Virus record (IMG/VR): IMGVR_UViG_3300046005_001260
Coordinates: 1 to 28,088 of that record
Source of the DNA: a virus
Reading direction: 5' to 3' (one strand)
DNA: 28,088 nucleotides
The translations under genes and the position numbers were made by a program. The notes under the pieces are model-generated. The model did not search any database, was not told the origin of the DNA, and was given only the letters and a program-made list of their open reading frames with translations. Each line of letters begins with the position of its first letter. Position 1 is the stretch's first letter. Of the stretch, positions 13,699 to 19,203 are shown in pieces.

Positions 13699-14853
13699 AT
13701 GGCTATAACAACTAAGAAAATCGAGCGGTCAGACTCTTTTGTTGAGAGTAAAAAAGCAAAAGCTGAAAAAAGACGGGACAAGGTTCGTAGTATTGAAGCT
13801 AAATTTAAAGGTGGAGATGAGCCTTCTACAGATCCTTTCAATTATAAAATGTCACTGGTTCATGTAACTAATTGGTATAATCTTAATATAGACTTTAAGC
13901 AAGCTAGAACATATATTCATGAATATCTTATCTCAACTGAAAGAAAGAAATTAGTCCCTACTATTAATAAAGCTTCTGATTCGGAAATAAGATCTCTCGG
14001 TGTTTTATGTCGTCTAAAACTTAGAGAAGAATATCTCGAAGATGTACATTCAAATTATATTGAAGATACAATTAAAAGGTTGATTGAGATTTACAGTTTA
14101 GTTAAAGAACCAGACATTTTAGTTACTACTAAAGTAGAACCTAAGATTAAAGTAGATAAAACCCATGAATTAGCAATTCAGTATTCTGAAGATATTGAAG
14201 GTGCTATCGATGATTTTGTCAAAAATAAAAAATCTGATTTTGATATTACAAGTTATTTAAAAGCTCGTGAAATCACCGGTCCTGTAGCTAAAGATATAGG
14301 TTCATATTATAATGAACTATTAAAAGAACTTGAAGAAGTAGAGACTGATTTAGATCTTCAAGAAGGATATAGCAATTTCACAAAAGCTCAATTAAAGAAG
14401 TTTATTACATTTGTTTCTTCTATAGTTAATGGATGCAATCAACGTATAGTTTCAGCAAAGGTATCTAAACCTAGAGTTAAGAAACCTATACCTCTAAATA
14501 AAATTATTGCAAAGGTTAAGTATCTTAAAGAGTTTGGTGATCTTAAACTAAAATCTATTTCACCTACATCCTTAGTTGATAGTAATGAAATATGGACTTA
14601 TAATACTAAGTACAGAAAACTTGCGGTATACAAAGCAGTTAAAGATACTAAATTGACTATTAAAGGTACAGCAATTCTTGGTTTTGATATAACTGAATCT
14701 ATACAAATTATGCTTAGGAAACCGGAGGAATTCTTTAATAATACTGCAATAGCAAAGAAAACTTTAAGTGCTGGTGTAAAAACAGTTAATGCAAAAACAG
14801 TAACACCAAATGGCAGGTTGAATGAAGACACAATATTATTGGGAGCATTCTGA
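13699..14853 (+). CDS. Conserved 384-residue protein of large phages
   Basis: A highly charged protein with a basic coiled-coil-like N-terminus (FVESKKAKAEKRRDKV). FNYKMSLVHVTNWYNLNIDF then QARTYIHEYL and the C-terminal ELKSISPTS-like, IWTYNTKYRKLAVYKA and KGTAILGFDITESIQIML segments resemble a protein conserved in T4-type marine phages, typically encoded beside RNase H. The function is unknown to me. The last residues (NGRLNEDTILLGAF) also follow the family pattern. It has its own promoter, and the TGA overlaps the RNase H start, so it is co-transcribed with a replication gene. Confidence 0.7.
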   Translation: MAITTKKIERSDSFVESKKAKAEKRRDKVRSIEAKFKGGDEPSTDPFNYKMSLVHVTNWYNLNIDFKQARTYIHEYLISTERKKLVPTINKASDSEIRSLGVLCRLKLREEYLEDVHSNYIEDTIKRLIEIYSLVKEPDILVTTKVEPKIKVDKTHELAIQYSEDIEGAIDDFVKNKKSDFDITSYLKAREITGPVAKDIGSYYNELLKELEEVETDLDLQEGYSNFTKAQLKKFITFVSSIVNGCNQRIVSAKVSKPRVKKPIPLNKIIAKVKYLKEFGDLKLKSISPTSLVDSNEIWTYNTKYRKLAVYKAVKDTKLTIKGTAILGFDITESIQIMLRKPEEFFNNTAIAKKTLSAGVKTVNAKTVTPNGRLNEDTILLGAF

Positions 14854-15755
14854 TGATTATATTAGATTATTCGCAGATAGCAATGTCTGTTATAACAAAC
14901 AGTGAATTCAAACCATTATTGGTTAGTGGTGATGAAACCCAAGTTAAGAATATTGTAAGACATGCTATATTGAATACTATATTATCTTATAAAAATAAGT
15001 ATAGTAAAGAATATGGCCAAGTTGTAATAGCAGCAGATGGTAGAAACTATTGGCGTAAAGAAGTATTTCCTTACTATAAAGGAGATAGAAAGAAAAGTCG
15101 TGAAAAGTCTGACTTGAACTGGAAACTAATATTTGATTGTATGACTAGTATCCGTGAGGATATTAAAGAATATTTTCCATACAAAGTTATGCATATTGAT
15201 AGAGCAGAAGCAGATGATATAATTGCAATACTATCTGAATGGTCTCAAACAAATGAACTAGCATCTACAGGTTTATTTGAGGAACCACAGAAAATAATGA
15301 TTATTAGTTCTGATCATGACTTTTTACAATTACAGAAATGGGATAACATTTATCAGTTTTCTCCTATAATTAAAAAGCAGTTAAAGATGTCAAAGCGAGA
15401 TCTTTATGAAAAGTATATCACCCATATTGTAAAGGCTTCTGATGACGGTATACCAAATATACTAAGTGATGATTCTGCCATAGTCACAGAAGGTGTAAGA
15501 CAAACCCCAGTTTCAGCAAAACGTCTTGCAGAATTTATCGAATTAGGAAAAGCGGCATGCAAAAATGATACTGAGATAAGAAACTGGGATAGAAATGAAC
15601 AATTGATATCATTTGAAAAGATTCCTGTTGATATAAGAGAAACTATTATCGATGAATATATAAACTGTAAACCCAAAATGGATCGAATGCGAATAATGAA
15701 TTATCTTATCCAAAATAGATGCAAATTACTATTAGACAAAATTGAGGAATTTTAG
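14853..15755 (+). CDS. rnh: T4-type RNase H (5'-3' flap exonuclease)
   Basis: A 300-residue PIN/FEN-like nuclease that removes RNA primers and flaps during lagging-strand synthesis. The metal-binding acids are visible: D5 (ILDYS), D62 (AADGRNYWRKE), E119/D121/D122 (RAEADDII), D154/D156 (ISSDHDFLQ) and D197/D198 (SDDGIPNIL). YYKGDRKKSREK (74-85) provides the conserved basic arch residues. Length agrees with T4 RNase H (305). It starts on the stop of the preceding gene and overlaps the next start by one base. Confidence 0.92.
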   Translation: MIILDYSQIAMSVITNSEFKPLLVSGDETQVKNIVRHAILNTILSYKNKYSKEYGQVVIAADGRNYWRKEVFPYYKGDRKKSREKSDLNWKLIFDCMTSIREDIKEYFPYKVMHIDRAEADDIIAILSEWSQTNELASTGLFEEPQKIMIISSDHDFLQLQKWDNIYQFSPIIKKQLKMSKRDLYEKYITHIVKASDDGIPNILSDDSAIVTEGVRQTPVSAKRLAEFIELGKAACKNDTEIRNWDRNEQLISFEKIPVDIRETIIDEYINCKPKMDRMRIMNYLIQNRCKLLLDKIEEF

Positions 15756-16228
15756 TGAGTAAATATTTAACAGAAATATTAGATGAAATTAATACTGATG
15801 CTTCAGCATTAATGAAATATAGAGAAAATGGGGCGTTAAGATTATTGTTTGAATATGCGTATGACCCAGCAAAACGGATGGTATTACCTGAAGGATCTCC
15901 GCCTTATAAGGAAGATGTGGCTCCAATTGGTATGACTCCAGGCAATTTAATGATGGAAGTAAAGAAGTTATATATCTTTTGTCGTACTGATTTAACAGCA
16001 TTACGTAGAGAATCTATCTTTGTCCAATTATTAGAAGGATTACATCCTACAGAAGCAAAGTTAATTCTTGCTATTAAAGAACAAGATTTGACTCCATTAT
16101 ACAAAAATTTAAGTCATAAATTTGCATTTGATAATGGATTAGTTTCTATTGCGCCTGTGGAAAAGGTGAAAAAAGAAAGAAAAAAGTCGGTGAAGACTGG
16201 TCAGGTAGACTCGCCAGAAACCGAATAA
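15755..16228 (+). CDS. DUF6433-like conserved phage protein
   Basis: A 157-residue protein with a GTG start that overlaps the RNase H stop, and GAGGAA 7 bases upstream. KYRENGALRLLFEYAYDPAK followed by LPEGSPPYK and then LEGLHPTEAKLILAIKEQDL matches my memory of DUF6433-type proteins found in T4-type phages next to RNase H and replication genes. The tail is basic (KVKKERKKSVK). The function is unknown. It is the last gene of the RNase H unit. Confidence 0.7.
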   Translation: MSKYLTEILDEINTDASALMKYRENGALRLLFEYAYDPAKRMVLPEGSPPYKEDVAPIGMTPGNLMMEVKKLYIFCRTDLTALRRESIFVQLLEGLHPTEAKLILAIKEQDLTPLYKNLSHKFAFDNGLVSIAPVEKVKKERKKSVKTGQVDSPETE

Positions 16229-16253
16229 AAGATAAAAAAAGTGAAAATAAATG

Positions 16254-16281
16254 TATACATTTCCTGAGAACGTGTTATAAT
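16254..16281 (+). promoter_or_regulatory. Early promoter module, copy 2 (divergent)
   Basis: TATACA, 16 bases, TATAAT; preceded by AGTGAAAATAAATG and followed by AAACTCATACATTAATTAAC and AAGGAAA before ATG 16318. The palindrome is degenerate here (AATGTATACAT). Confidence 0.85.
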
Positions 16282-16317
16282 AAACTCATACATTAATTAA
16301 CTAAGGAAAACTATATT

Positions 16318-16563
16318 ATGAGAACACAAAATTATGTAATGACATTAGATCCTAAATCTACCGTTGAAATGGCTCAATTAGCTTCTATTAGAGCCACAGT
16401 TAAAACTCTTAATAAGATTAATAAACAATCTTTTAGAGTATCTGTTAAAGGTAGATTAGGAAAGAATAATCCAGCGGCTGTTAAATATAAAAATATGGGT
16501 ATTGTTACTATAGCTTTAGCAGATGCTGTTCGTTGTGATATCTATATTCATAGAAGATCATAA
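16318..16563 (+). CDS. Small early protein of unknown function
   Basis: An 81-residue basic protein (MRTQNYVMTLDPKSTVEMAQ...) with a helical first half and a second half of short strands (SFRVSVKGRLGKNNPAAVKY, then VTIALADAVRCDIYIHRR). There is no recognised family; the basic, strand-rich end could bind nucleic acid (weak inference). It has its own early promoter and stands alone before the RNA genes. Confidence 0.65.
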   Translation: MRTQNYVMTLDPKSTVEMAQLASIRATVKTLNKINKQSFRVSVKGRLGKNNPAAVKYKNMGIVTIALADAVRCDIYIHRRS

Positions 16564-16577
16564 TAAATTTTATAAAT

Positions 16578-16652
16578 GCTCCCTAAGCATAAGTGGAGAT
16601 GCAGTTGACTTGTAATCATCATAAATCGGTTCGATTCCGGTAGGGAGCTCCA
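16578..16652 (+). tRNA. tRNA-Thr (anticodon UGU), CCA encoded
   Basis: 75 bases. Acceptor GCTCCCT/AGGGAGC is perfect. The D-arm is GCAT-AAGTGGAG-ATGC. The anticodon loop CTTGTAA gives UGU, on a stem GTTGA/TCATC with one T-T mismatch. The T-arm ATCGG-TTCGATT-CCGGT has one G-T pair. The discriminator is T and CCA is encoded. Confidence 0.9.
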
Positions 16653-16654
16653 AA

Positions 16655-16729
16655 TTATCACTATCTTCTAATGGTAGGATCCTGTACTAAAGATACGGGG
16701 AAAGGGTGTTCAACTCACTCTAGTGATAA
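16655..16729 (+). ncRNA. tRNA-like cloverleaf with long acceptor, no CCA
   Basis: TTATCACTA/TAGTGATAA is a perfect 9-base-pair outer stem. Inside are a D-like arm (TCTT-CTAATGGT-AGGA), an anticodon-like arm (CTGTA-CTAAAGA-TACGG, which would read AAA) and a normal T-arm (GGGTG-TTCAACT-CACTC). The outer stem is 2 base pairs too long, one base too many separates the D and anticodon arms, and no CCA is encoded, unlike all five tRNAs in the cluster. An AAA anticodon is almost unknown in bacteria. It is either a degenerate tRNA or a tRNA mimic. Confidence 0.65.
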
Positions 16730-16735
16730 CTTCAA

Positions 16736-16778
16736 TGCCGAAAGAAGTAGTGCTGCGGATTCGCAGTACAAGACGGCA
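16736..16778 (+). ncRNA. Strong two-stem hairpin
   Basis: An outer stem TGCCG/CGGCA encloses an 8-base-pair hairpin GTGCTGCG-GATT-CGCAGTAC (one G-T pair). There is no U-run of terminator type directly after the inner stem, though CTTTT follows the outer stem. It may be a processed stable RNA or an RNase landing structure. Confidence 0.55.
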
Positions 16779-16875
16779 CTTTTAATAAAACACATTAATC
16801 GAGTTTATATAAATTCGCTTACTCGTTAAGAATAGAGGCGACTAAAACTATTCTATAGTGTGTTTTATTAAAAGT
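16778..16875 (+). ncRNA. Three-way-junction RNA closed by 17-bp perfect stem
   Basis: ACTTTTAATAAAACACA (16778-16794) pairs perfectly with 16859-16875; three further pairs, one of them G-T, make 20. Inside are CGAGT/ACTCG (16800-16804 with 16821-16825) and AGAATAG/CTATTCT (16829-16835 with 16848-16854; 12-base loop). No ORF of note runs through it. I infer a stable noncoding RNA. Confidence 0.6.
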
Positions 16876-16948
16876 ATTTGGGTTGATTGTATCAATTAAC
16901 CTTTGCACACTTTAAGGTCACAGTGGACGATGTGTGTTGAAATACTTT
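16871..16948 (+). ncRNA. Second junction RNA overlapping the first
   Basis: AAAGTATTT/AAATACTTT (16871-16879 with 16940-16948) closes a domain with GGTTGATTG-TAT-CAATTAACC (9 pairs, one G-T; 16881-16901) and CACAC/GTGTG (16906-16910 with 16932-16936). Its first five bases are also the end of the preceding 17-base stem, so the two outer stems cannot both form fully. Confidence 0.55.
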
Positions 16949-16968
16949 AAAATAAGTGAAAATAAACG

Positions 16969-16996
16969 TTTACATTATCAGAAAAAGTGTTATAAT
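16969..16996 (+). promoter_or_regulatory. Early promoter module, copy 3
   Basis: TTTACA, 16 bases, TATAAT; preceded by AGTGAAAATAAACG (complete TAAACGTTTA palindrome) and followed by the standard leader and ATGAGGAAATAAA before ATG 17029. Confidence 0.9.
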
Positions 16997-17028
16997 AGAC
17001 TCATAAATTAAATAAATGAGGAAATAAA

Positions 17029-17235
17029 ATGATTAATGCTCCTGTTATAATGTACAAAATGCTTAGAGTTAAATTTAATGATAAGACTTATCGATTGACT
17101 GATAATGGTTATACTGGCATTTCTTTTGAAGTATATGATGATTATTCAGGTTGGTCTTCTTTGGATCAAGAAGAGCTTGAAGCTGAGTTTAATAATGAAG
17201 AAAGATATGCTATGGAAATGTTGTTTGACAAATAA
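17029..17235 (+). CDS. Small acidic early protein
   Basis: A 68-residue protein: a strand-rich first half (YKMLRVKFNDKTYRLTDNGY) and a very acidic second half (DQEELEAEFNNEERYAMEML). There is no recognised family. It has its own complete early module and is followed a few bases after its stop by the next promoter, so it is a single-gene unit lying inside the RNA region. Confidence 0.65.
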   Translation: MINAPVIMYKMLRVKFNDKTYRLTDNGYTGISFEVYDDYSGWSSLDQEELEAEFNNEERYAMEMLFDK

Positions 17236-17241
17236 TAAACG

Positions 17242-17270
17242 TATACTTTTAGTAATAAGTAGTTTATAAT
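17242..17270 (+). promoter_or_regulatory. Early promoter module, copy 4 (17-base spacer)
   Basis: TATACT, 17 bases, TATAAT; preceded by ATAAACG and followed by AACTCATAAATTAAATAAATAAGGAATATTA (given in parts across 17271-17303) before ATG 17306. It is the weakest -35 of the family and the only copy with a 17-base spacer. Confidence 0.8.
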
Positions 17271-17305
17271 AACTCATAAATTAAATAAATAAGGAATATT
17301 ATATT

Positions 17306-17470
17306 ATGAAAGAATATGAAATAAACTTTGATGTATGGAATATCCTTTGGGGTAAACATGAAAATAAATATGATTTTTTTGTTGCTAGTTCTCCTGAAAT
17401 AGCTTGTAATAAGGCTTATTGGAAATATGGAGATTTAATCGACATATTAAATGTTTCTATTTTTGAATAA
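17306..17470 (+). CDS. Small early protein of unknown function
   Basis: A 54-residue protein (MKEYEINFDVWNILW...) with aromatic-rich strands, a central helix (SPEIACNKAYWKYGD) and an end LIDILNVSIFE. Its layout resembles the 55-residue product at 12652; a common origin is possible but the identity is low. There is no known function. A single-gene unit with its own early module. Confidence 0.6.
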   Translation: MKEYEINFDVWNILWGKHENKYDFFVASSPEIACNKAYWKYGDLIDILNVSIFE

Positions 17471-17492
17471 TTTATAAATTAAAGAATTAATC

Positions 17493-17581
17493 GGAGTAAT
17501 TACCCGAAAAGTAAGCACTGCCAATAGTAGAAGGCGAATCTACTGGAACAACGGTGGGGTAAGAGTCCCTAATTACGCTCC
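17493..17581 (+). ncRNA. Cloverleaf-like RNA with expanded anticodon-like arm
   Basis: An outer stem GGAG-TAATTA/TAATTA-(CG)-CTCC of 10 pairs has a 2-base bulge. Alternatively a D-like arm TTAC-CCGAAAA-GTAA forms. CACTG/CGGTG (17516-17520 with 17552-17556) encloses a further hairpin AGTAGA-AGGCGAA-TCTACT (17526-17544), where an anticodon loop would be. GGG-GTAAGAGT-CCC lies where a T-arm would be. It does not decode as a tRNA. Confidence 0.55.
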
Positions 17582-17590
17582 TAATTTTAG

Positions 17591-17705
17591 AAAAACATAT
17601 TTGACGGTTATTCTAGTGCAACTCAACGGCATGGGGATAATTGGTGGTGCTGACACACTGCGAAAAGTTTATTTGTCAGAATAAATGAATATTAAGTATG
17701 TTTTT
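17591..17705 (+). ncRNA. Structured RNA closed by AAAAACATA/TATGTTTTT
   Basis: An outer 9-pair stem (17591-17599 with 17697-17705) runs into a T-run, so its 3' side could also end transcription. The next stem TTATTCT/AGAATAA (17608-17614 with 17678-17684) and AGTG/CACT (17615-17618 with 17656-17659) enclose a G-rich centre. It contains no coding region that I can support. Confidence 0.5.
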
Positions 17706-17720
17706 TAAAATTTTAATAAT

Positions 17721-17794
17721 GCCACTCTAGTATAATGATAATACAATTGACTTGTAATCTCTAGATCGCAGTTTGATTCTGCGGAGTGGCTCCA
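17721..17794 (+). tRNA. Degenerate tRNA-Thr-like (UGU), CCA encoded
   Basis: 74 bases. Acceptor GCCACTC/GAGTGGC and T-arm CGCAG-TTTGATT-CTGCG are perfect; discriminator T and CCA are present. The anticodon loop CTTGTAA equals that of the first tRNA-Thr, but the stem ATTGA/TCTCT has only 3 of 5 pairs, and the D-loop (AATGATA) lacks the G18-G19 pair. Either the second UGU tRNA is decaying or it has a specialised fold. Confidence 0.75.
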
Positions 17795-17795
17795 A

Positions 17796-17878
17796 TTTTG
17801 CTAACGCCCCAGACGTAAGGTTTCTAGAACCAAGAAGTCAAGAAAATTAAAGCAGCAGTTGGGTTCGCTGCGGCAAAA
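17796..17878 (+). ncRNA. Structured RNA between two tRNAs
   Basis: TTTTGC/GCAAAA (17796-17801 with 17873-17878) closes two arms: GAC-GTAA-GGTT-TCTAG-AACC-AAGAA-GTC (17812-17839) and GCAGC-AGTTGGGTTC-GCTGC (17852-17871). It starts 2 bases after the CCA of one tRNA and ends 8 bases before the next, like a tRNA-sized unit in the array. Confidence 0.5.
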
Positions 17879-17885
17879 ACATATA

Positions 17886-17961
17886 GGACCGATAGCATAA
17901 TGGTTAATGCTCCATCCTCATAAGATGTAAGATAGGAGTTCAAATCTCTTTCGGTTCACCA
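17886..17961 (+). tRNA. tRNA with CAU anticodon (Met, or Ile2 if C34 modified)
   Basis: 76 bases. Acceptor GGACCGA/TCGGTTC (one G-T), D-arm GCAT-AATGGTTA-ATGC, anticodon stem CCATC/GATGT (4 of 5 pairs) with loop CTCATAA, T-arm AGGAG-TTCAAAT-CTCTT, discriminator A, CCA encoded. The full first pair rules out initiator type. Whether C34 is modified to lysidine cannot be seen. Confidence 0.88.
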
Positions 17962-17967
17962 GTTTAA

Positions 17968-18044
17968 CGGAATGTAGCTCAGCTTGATAGAGCGGTGCGT
18001 TTGGGGCGCACAGGTCCAAGGTTTGAATCCTTGTATTCCGACCA
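17968..18044 (+). tRNA. tRNA-Pro (anticodon UGG), CCA encoded
   Basis: 77 bases. Acceptor CGGAATG/TATTCCG, D-arm GCTC...GAGC, perfect anticodon stem GTGCG/CGCAC with loop TTTGGGG, T-arm CAAGG-TTTGAAT-CCTTG, discriminator A, CCA encoded. It is the most canonical tRNA of the cluster and begins 6 bases after the preceding CCA. Confidence 0.94.
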
Positions 18045-18109
18045 ATTGATGTACCAGTGGTACAACCAAGTATCCGTATCGTCCGGATTATAATAGACGA
18101 CCAATTTAT
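18045..18109 (+). other. Hairpin-bearing spacer between tRNA-Pro and tRNA-Gly
   Basis: 65 bases with two small hairpins, GTACC-AGT-GGTAC (18051-18063) and ATCCG-TATCGTC-CGGAT (18072-18088). TATAATAGAC at 18090 copies the -10 region of the early promoters but has no -35 at 16-17 bases. It may be an eroded tRNA or a processing spacer. Confidence 0.4.
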
Positions 18110-18183
18110 GCGGGATTCGTAAAATGGTATTACCCTAGTTTTCCAAACTAGAGTCATCGGTTCGATTCCGTTATCCCGCTCCA
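18110..18183 (+). tRNA. tRNA-Gly (anticodon UCC), CCA encoded
   Basis: 74 bases. Acceptor GCGGGAT/ATCCCGC perfect, anticodon stem CTAGT/ACTAG perfect with loop TTTCCAA (UCC), T-arm ATCGG-TTCGATT-CCGTT, discriminator T as usual for tRNA-Gly, CCA encoded. It is the last RNA gene of the cluster. Confidence 0.93.
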
Positions 18184-18203
18184 TTTATATTAATAGGTGA
18201 TTT

Positions 18204-18368
18204 ATGCAATTTATAATATCAATTATCGCATTATGCGGTTTGATTGCTGTATCAGTTTATACAGTAAACCACGAAGACACTGTTAAGATGGAAATAGCAG
18301 CAAAATCTGGATTAATACAATGTCGTGAAGGGTCATTCGTATTGTGGAAGAAAGAGTGTACTAAATAA
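18204..18368 (+). CDS. Small membrane-anchored or exported two-cysteine protein
   Basis: A 54-residue protein with a hydrophobic N-terminus (MQFIISIIALCGLIAVSVYT) and a short exported-type tail with two cysteines (GLIQCREGSFVLWKKEC). The pattern of a Cys, then an aromatic VLW and a basic KKEC end, recurs in tiny phage membrane proteins. The cysteines probably face the periplasm and could pair (inference). AGGTG precedes the ATG. It starts 20 bases after tRNA-Gly. Confidence 0.6.
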   Translation: MQFIISIIALCGLIAVSVYTVNHEDTVKMEIAAKSGLIQCREGSFVLWKKECTK

Positions 18369-18393
18369 TTTTAATTAATAAAAGGAAAGTGAA

Positions 18394-18663
18394 ATGAGTG
18401 AAGTTACACCAATTAGAAAACAAGTATTGATTGCCCAAATAGCAAGAAAAACTGTATCAACCGGTGGTATTATTATTGAAGGCGCTAGATCGGTAGCTGA
18501 TAATGAAACAGGCAGAGTATTAGCAATTGGTTCAGAAGTTACTGAAGTTGCAGTTGGAGATGAAATATTATTAGATTGGTCTAAAGGTAATCCTGTTACT
18601 ATTAATGGTGAACAAAGAGTAATGATTAAAGAAGAATTCATTATTGCTGTATTAGACAGATAA
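18394..18663 (+). CDS. GroES-like co-chaperonin (T4 gp31 analogue)
   Basis: An 89-residue protein with the GroES fold pattern: IRKQVLIAQIARKTVSTGGI (7-26), including a mobile loop (ARKTVSTGG) that would dock into GroEL, then ETGRVLAIGSEVTEVAVGDE, and a C-terminal EEFIIAVLDR like the family ending that binds in the ring. T4 uses gp31 in place of GroES to fold its major capsid protein in the host GroEL chamber. The length (GroES is 97, gp31 is 111) suits a minimal phage co-chaperonin. AAGGAAAG precedes the ATG. It heads the unit with the methyltransferase and glycosyltransferase. Confidence 0.85.
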   Translation: MSEVTPIRKQVLIAQIARKTVSTGGIIIEGARSVADNETGRVLAIGSEVTEVAVGDEILLDWSKGNPVTINGEQRVMIKEEFIIAVLDR

Positions 18664-18669
18664 TATATT

Positions 18670-19203
18670 ATGAAAAAAGAATTGTTAATTGGGTGTGGAA
18701 GCAAATTAATTAAACAATTATCAACTACAGAAGATAAACAATGGAATAATCTTACAACGTTAGATATAAATCCAGATCATAATCCAGATATTATATGGGA
18801 TTTAGAAGAACTTCCTTTGCCTTTTGAAGATGAAACATTTGATGAGATTCATGCATATGAAGTTTTAGAACATATTGGTAGACAAGGAGACTATAAGTTT
18901 TTCTTTGCACAATTTGCAGAGTTTTATAGAATATTAAAACCAAATGGTTTAATTCATGCAACTGTTCCTCATTGGCAATCAAATTGGGCTTGGGGAGATC
19001 CATCACATACTAGAACTATTCAATTAGAAACACTAACATTTTTAAATCAACAGGAATATATAAACCAAATTGGTAAAACTTCAATGTCTGACTTTAGATA
19101 CATATATAAAGCAGATTTTAATCTTGCCGCATATGATATTAAAGATGGTAACTTTGCTTTTGTTTTACAAACAGTTAAACCGTCACGAATTGAGAATAAA
19201 TAA
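18670..19203 (+). CDS. SAM-dependent methyltransferase
   Basis: A 177-residue class I methyltransferase. Motif I is LLIGCGS (5-11), the acidic end of strand 2 is at D32 (TTLDINPD), strand 4 at IIWDLEELPLPFEDETFDEI, then YEVLEHIG (63-70) and the strand 5 region GLIHATVPHW. The substrate is unknown. It matches the Methyltransf_11-like proteins that phages carry beside glycosyltransferases and may act on sugars of the virion or host surface. The downstream glycosyltransferase start overlaps its stop by one base. Confidence 0.8.
   Translation: MKKELLIGCGSKLIKQLSTTEDKQWNNLTTLDINPDHNPDIIWDLEELPLPFEDETFDEIHAYEVLEHIGRQGDYKFFFAQFAEFYRILKPNGLIHATVPHWQSNWAWGDPSHTRTIQLETLTFLNQQEYINQIGKTSMSDFRYIYKADFNLAAYDIKDGNFAFVLQTVKPSRIENK

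Noticed and set aside
12652-17470. Paralogy of the 55- and 54-residue proteins at 12652 and 17306
   Set aside because: Similar start, length and layout, but too few identical positions to claim common descent by eye.
18090-18099. Promoter at TATAATAGAC in the tRNA-Pro/tRNA-Gly spacer
   Set aside because: The -10 region matches the early module, but no -35 or palindrome lies 16-17 bases upstream.
16570-18190. GOLLD, ROOL or tmRNA as explanation for the structured region
   Set aside because: GOLLD and ROOL are single RNAs of several hundred bases; here the pairing splits into separate units of 43-115 bases interrupted by tRNAs and two genes. No tmRNA tag reading frame was found.
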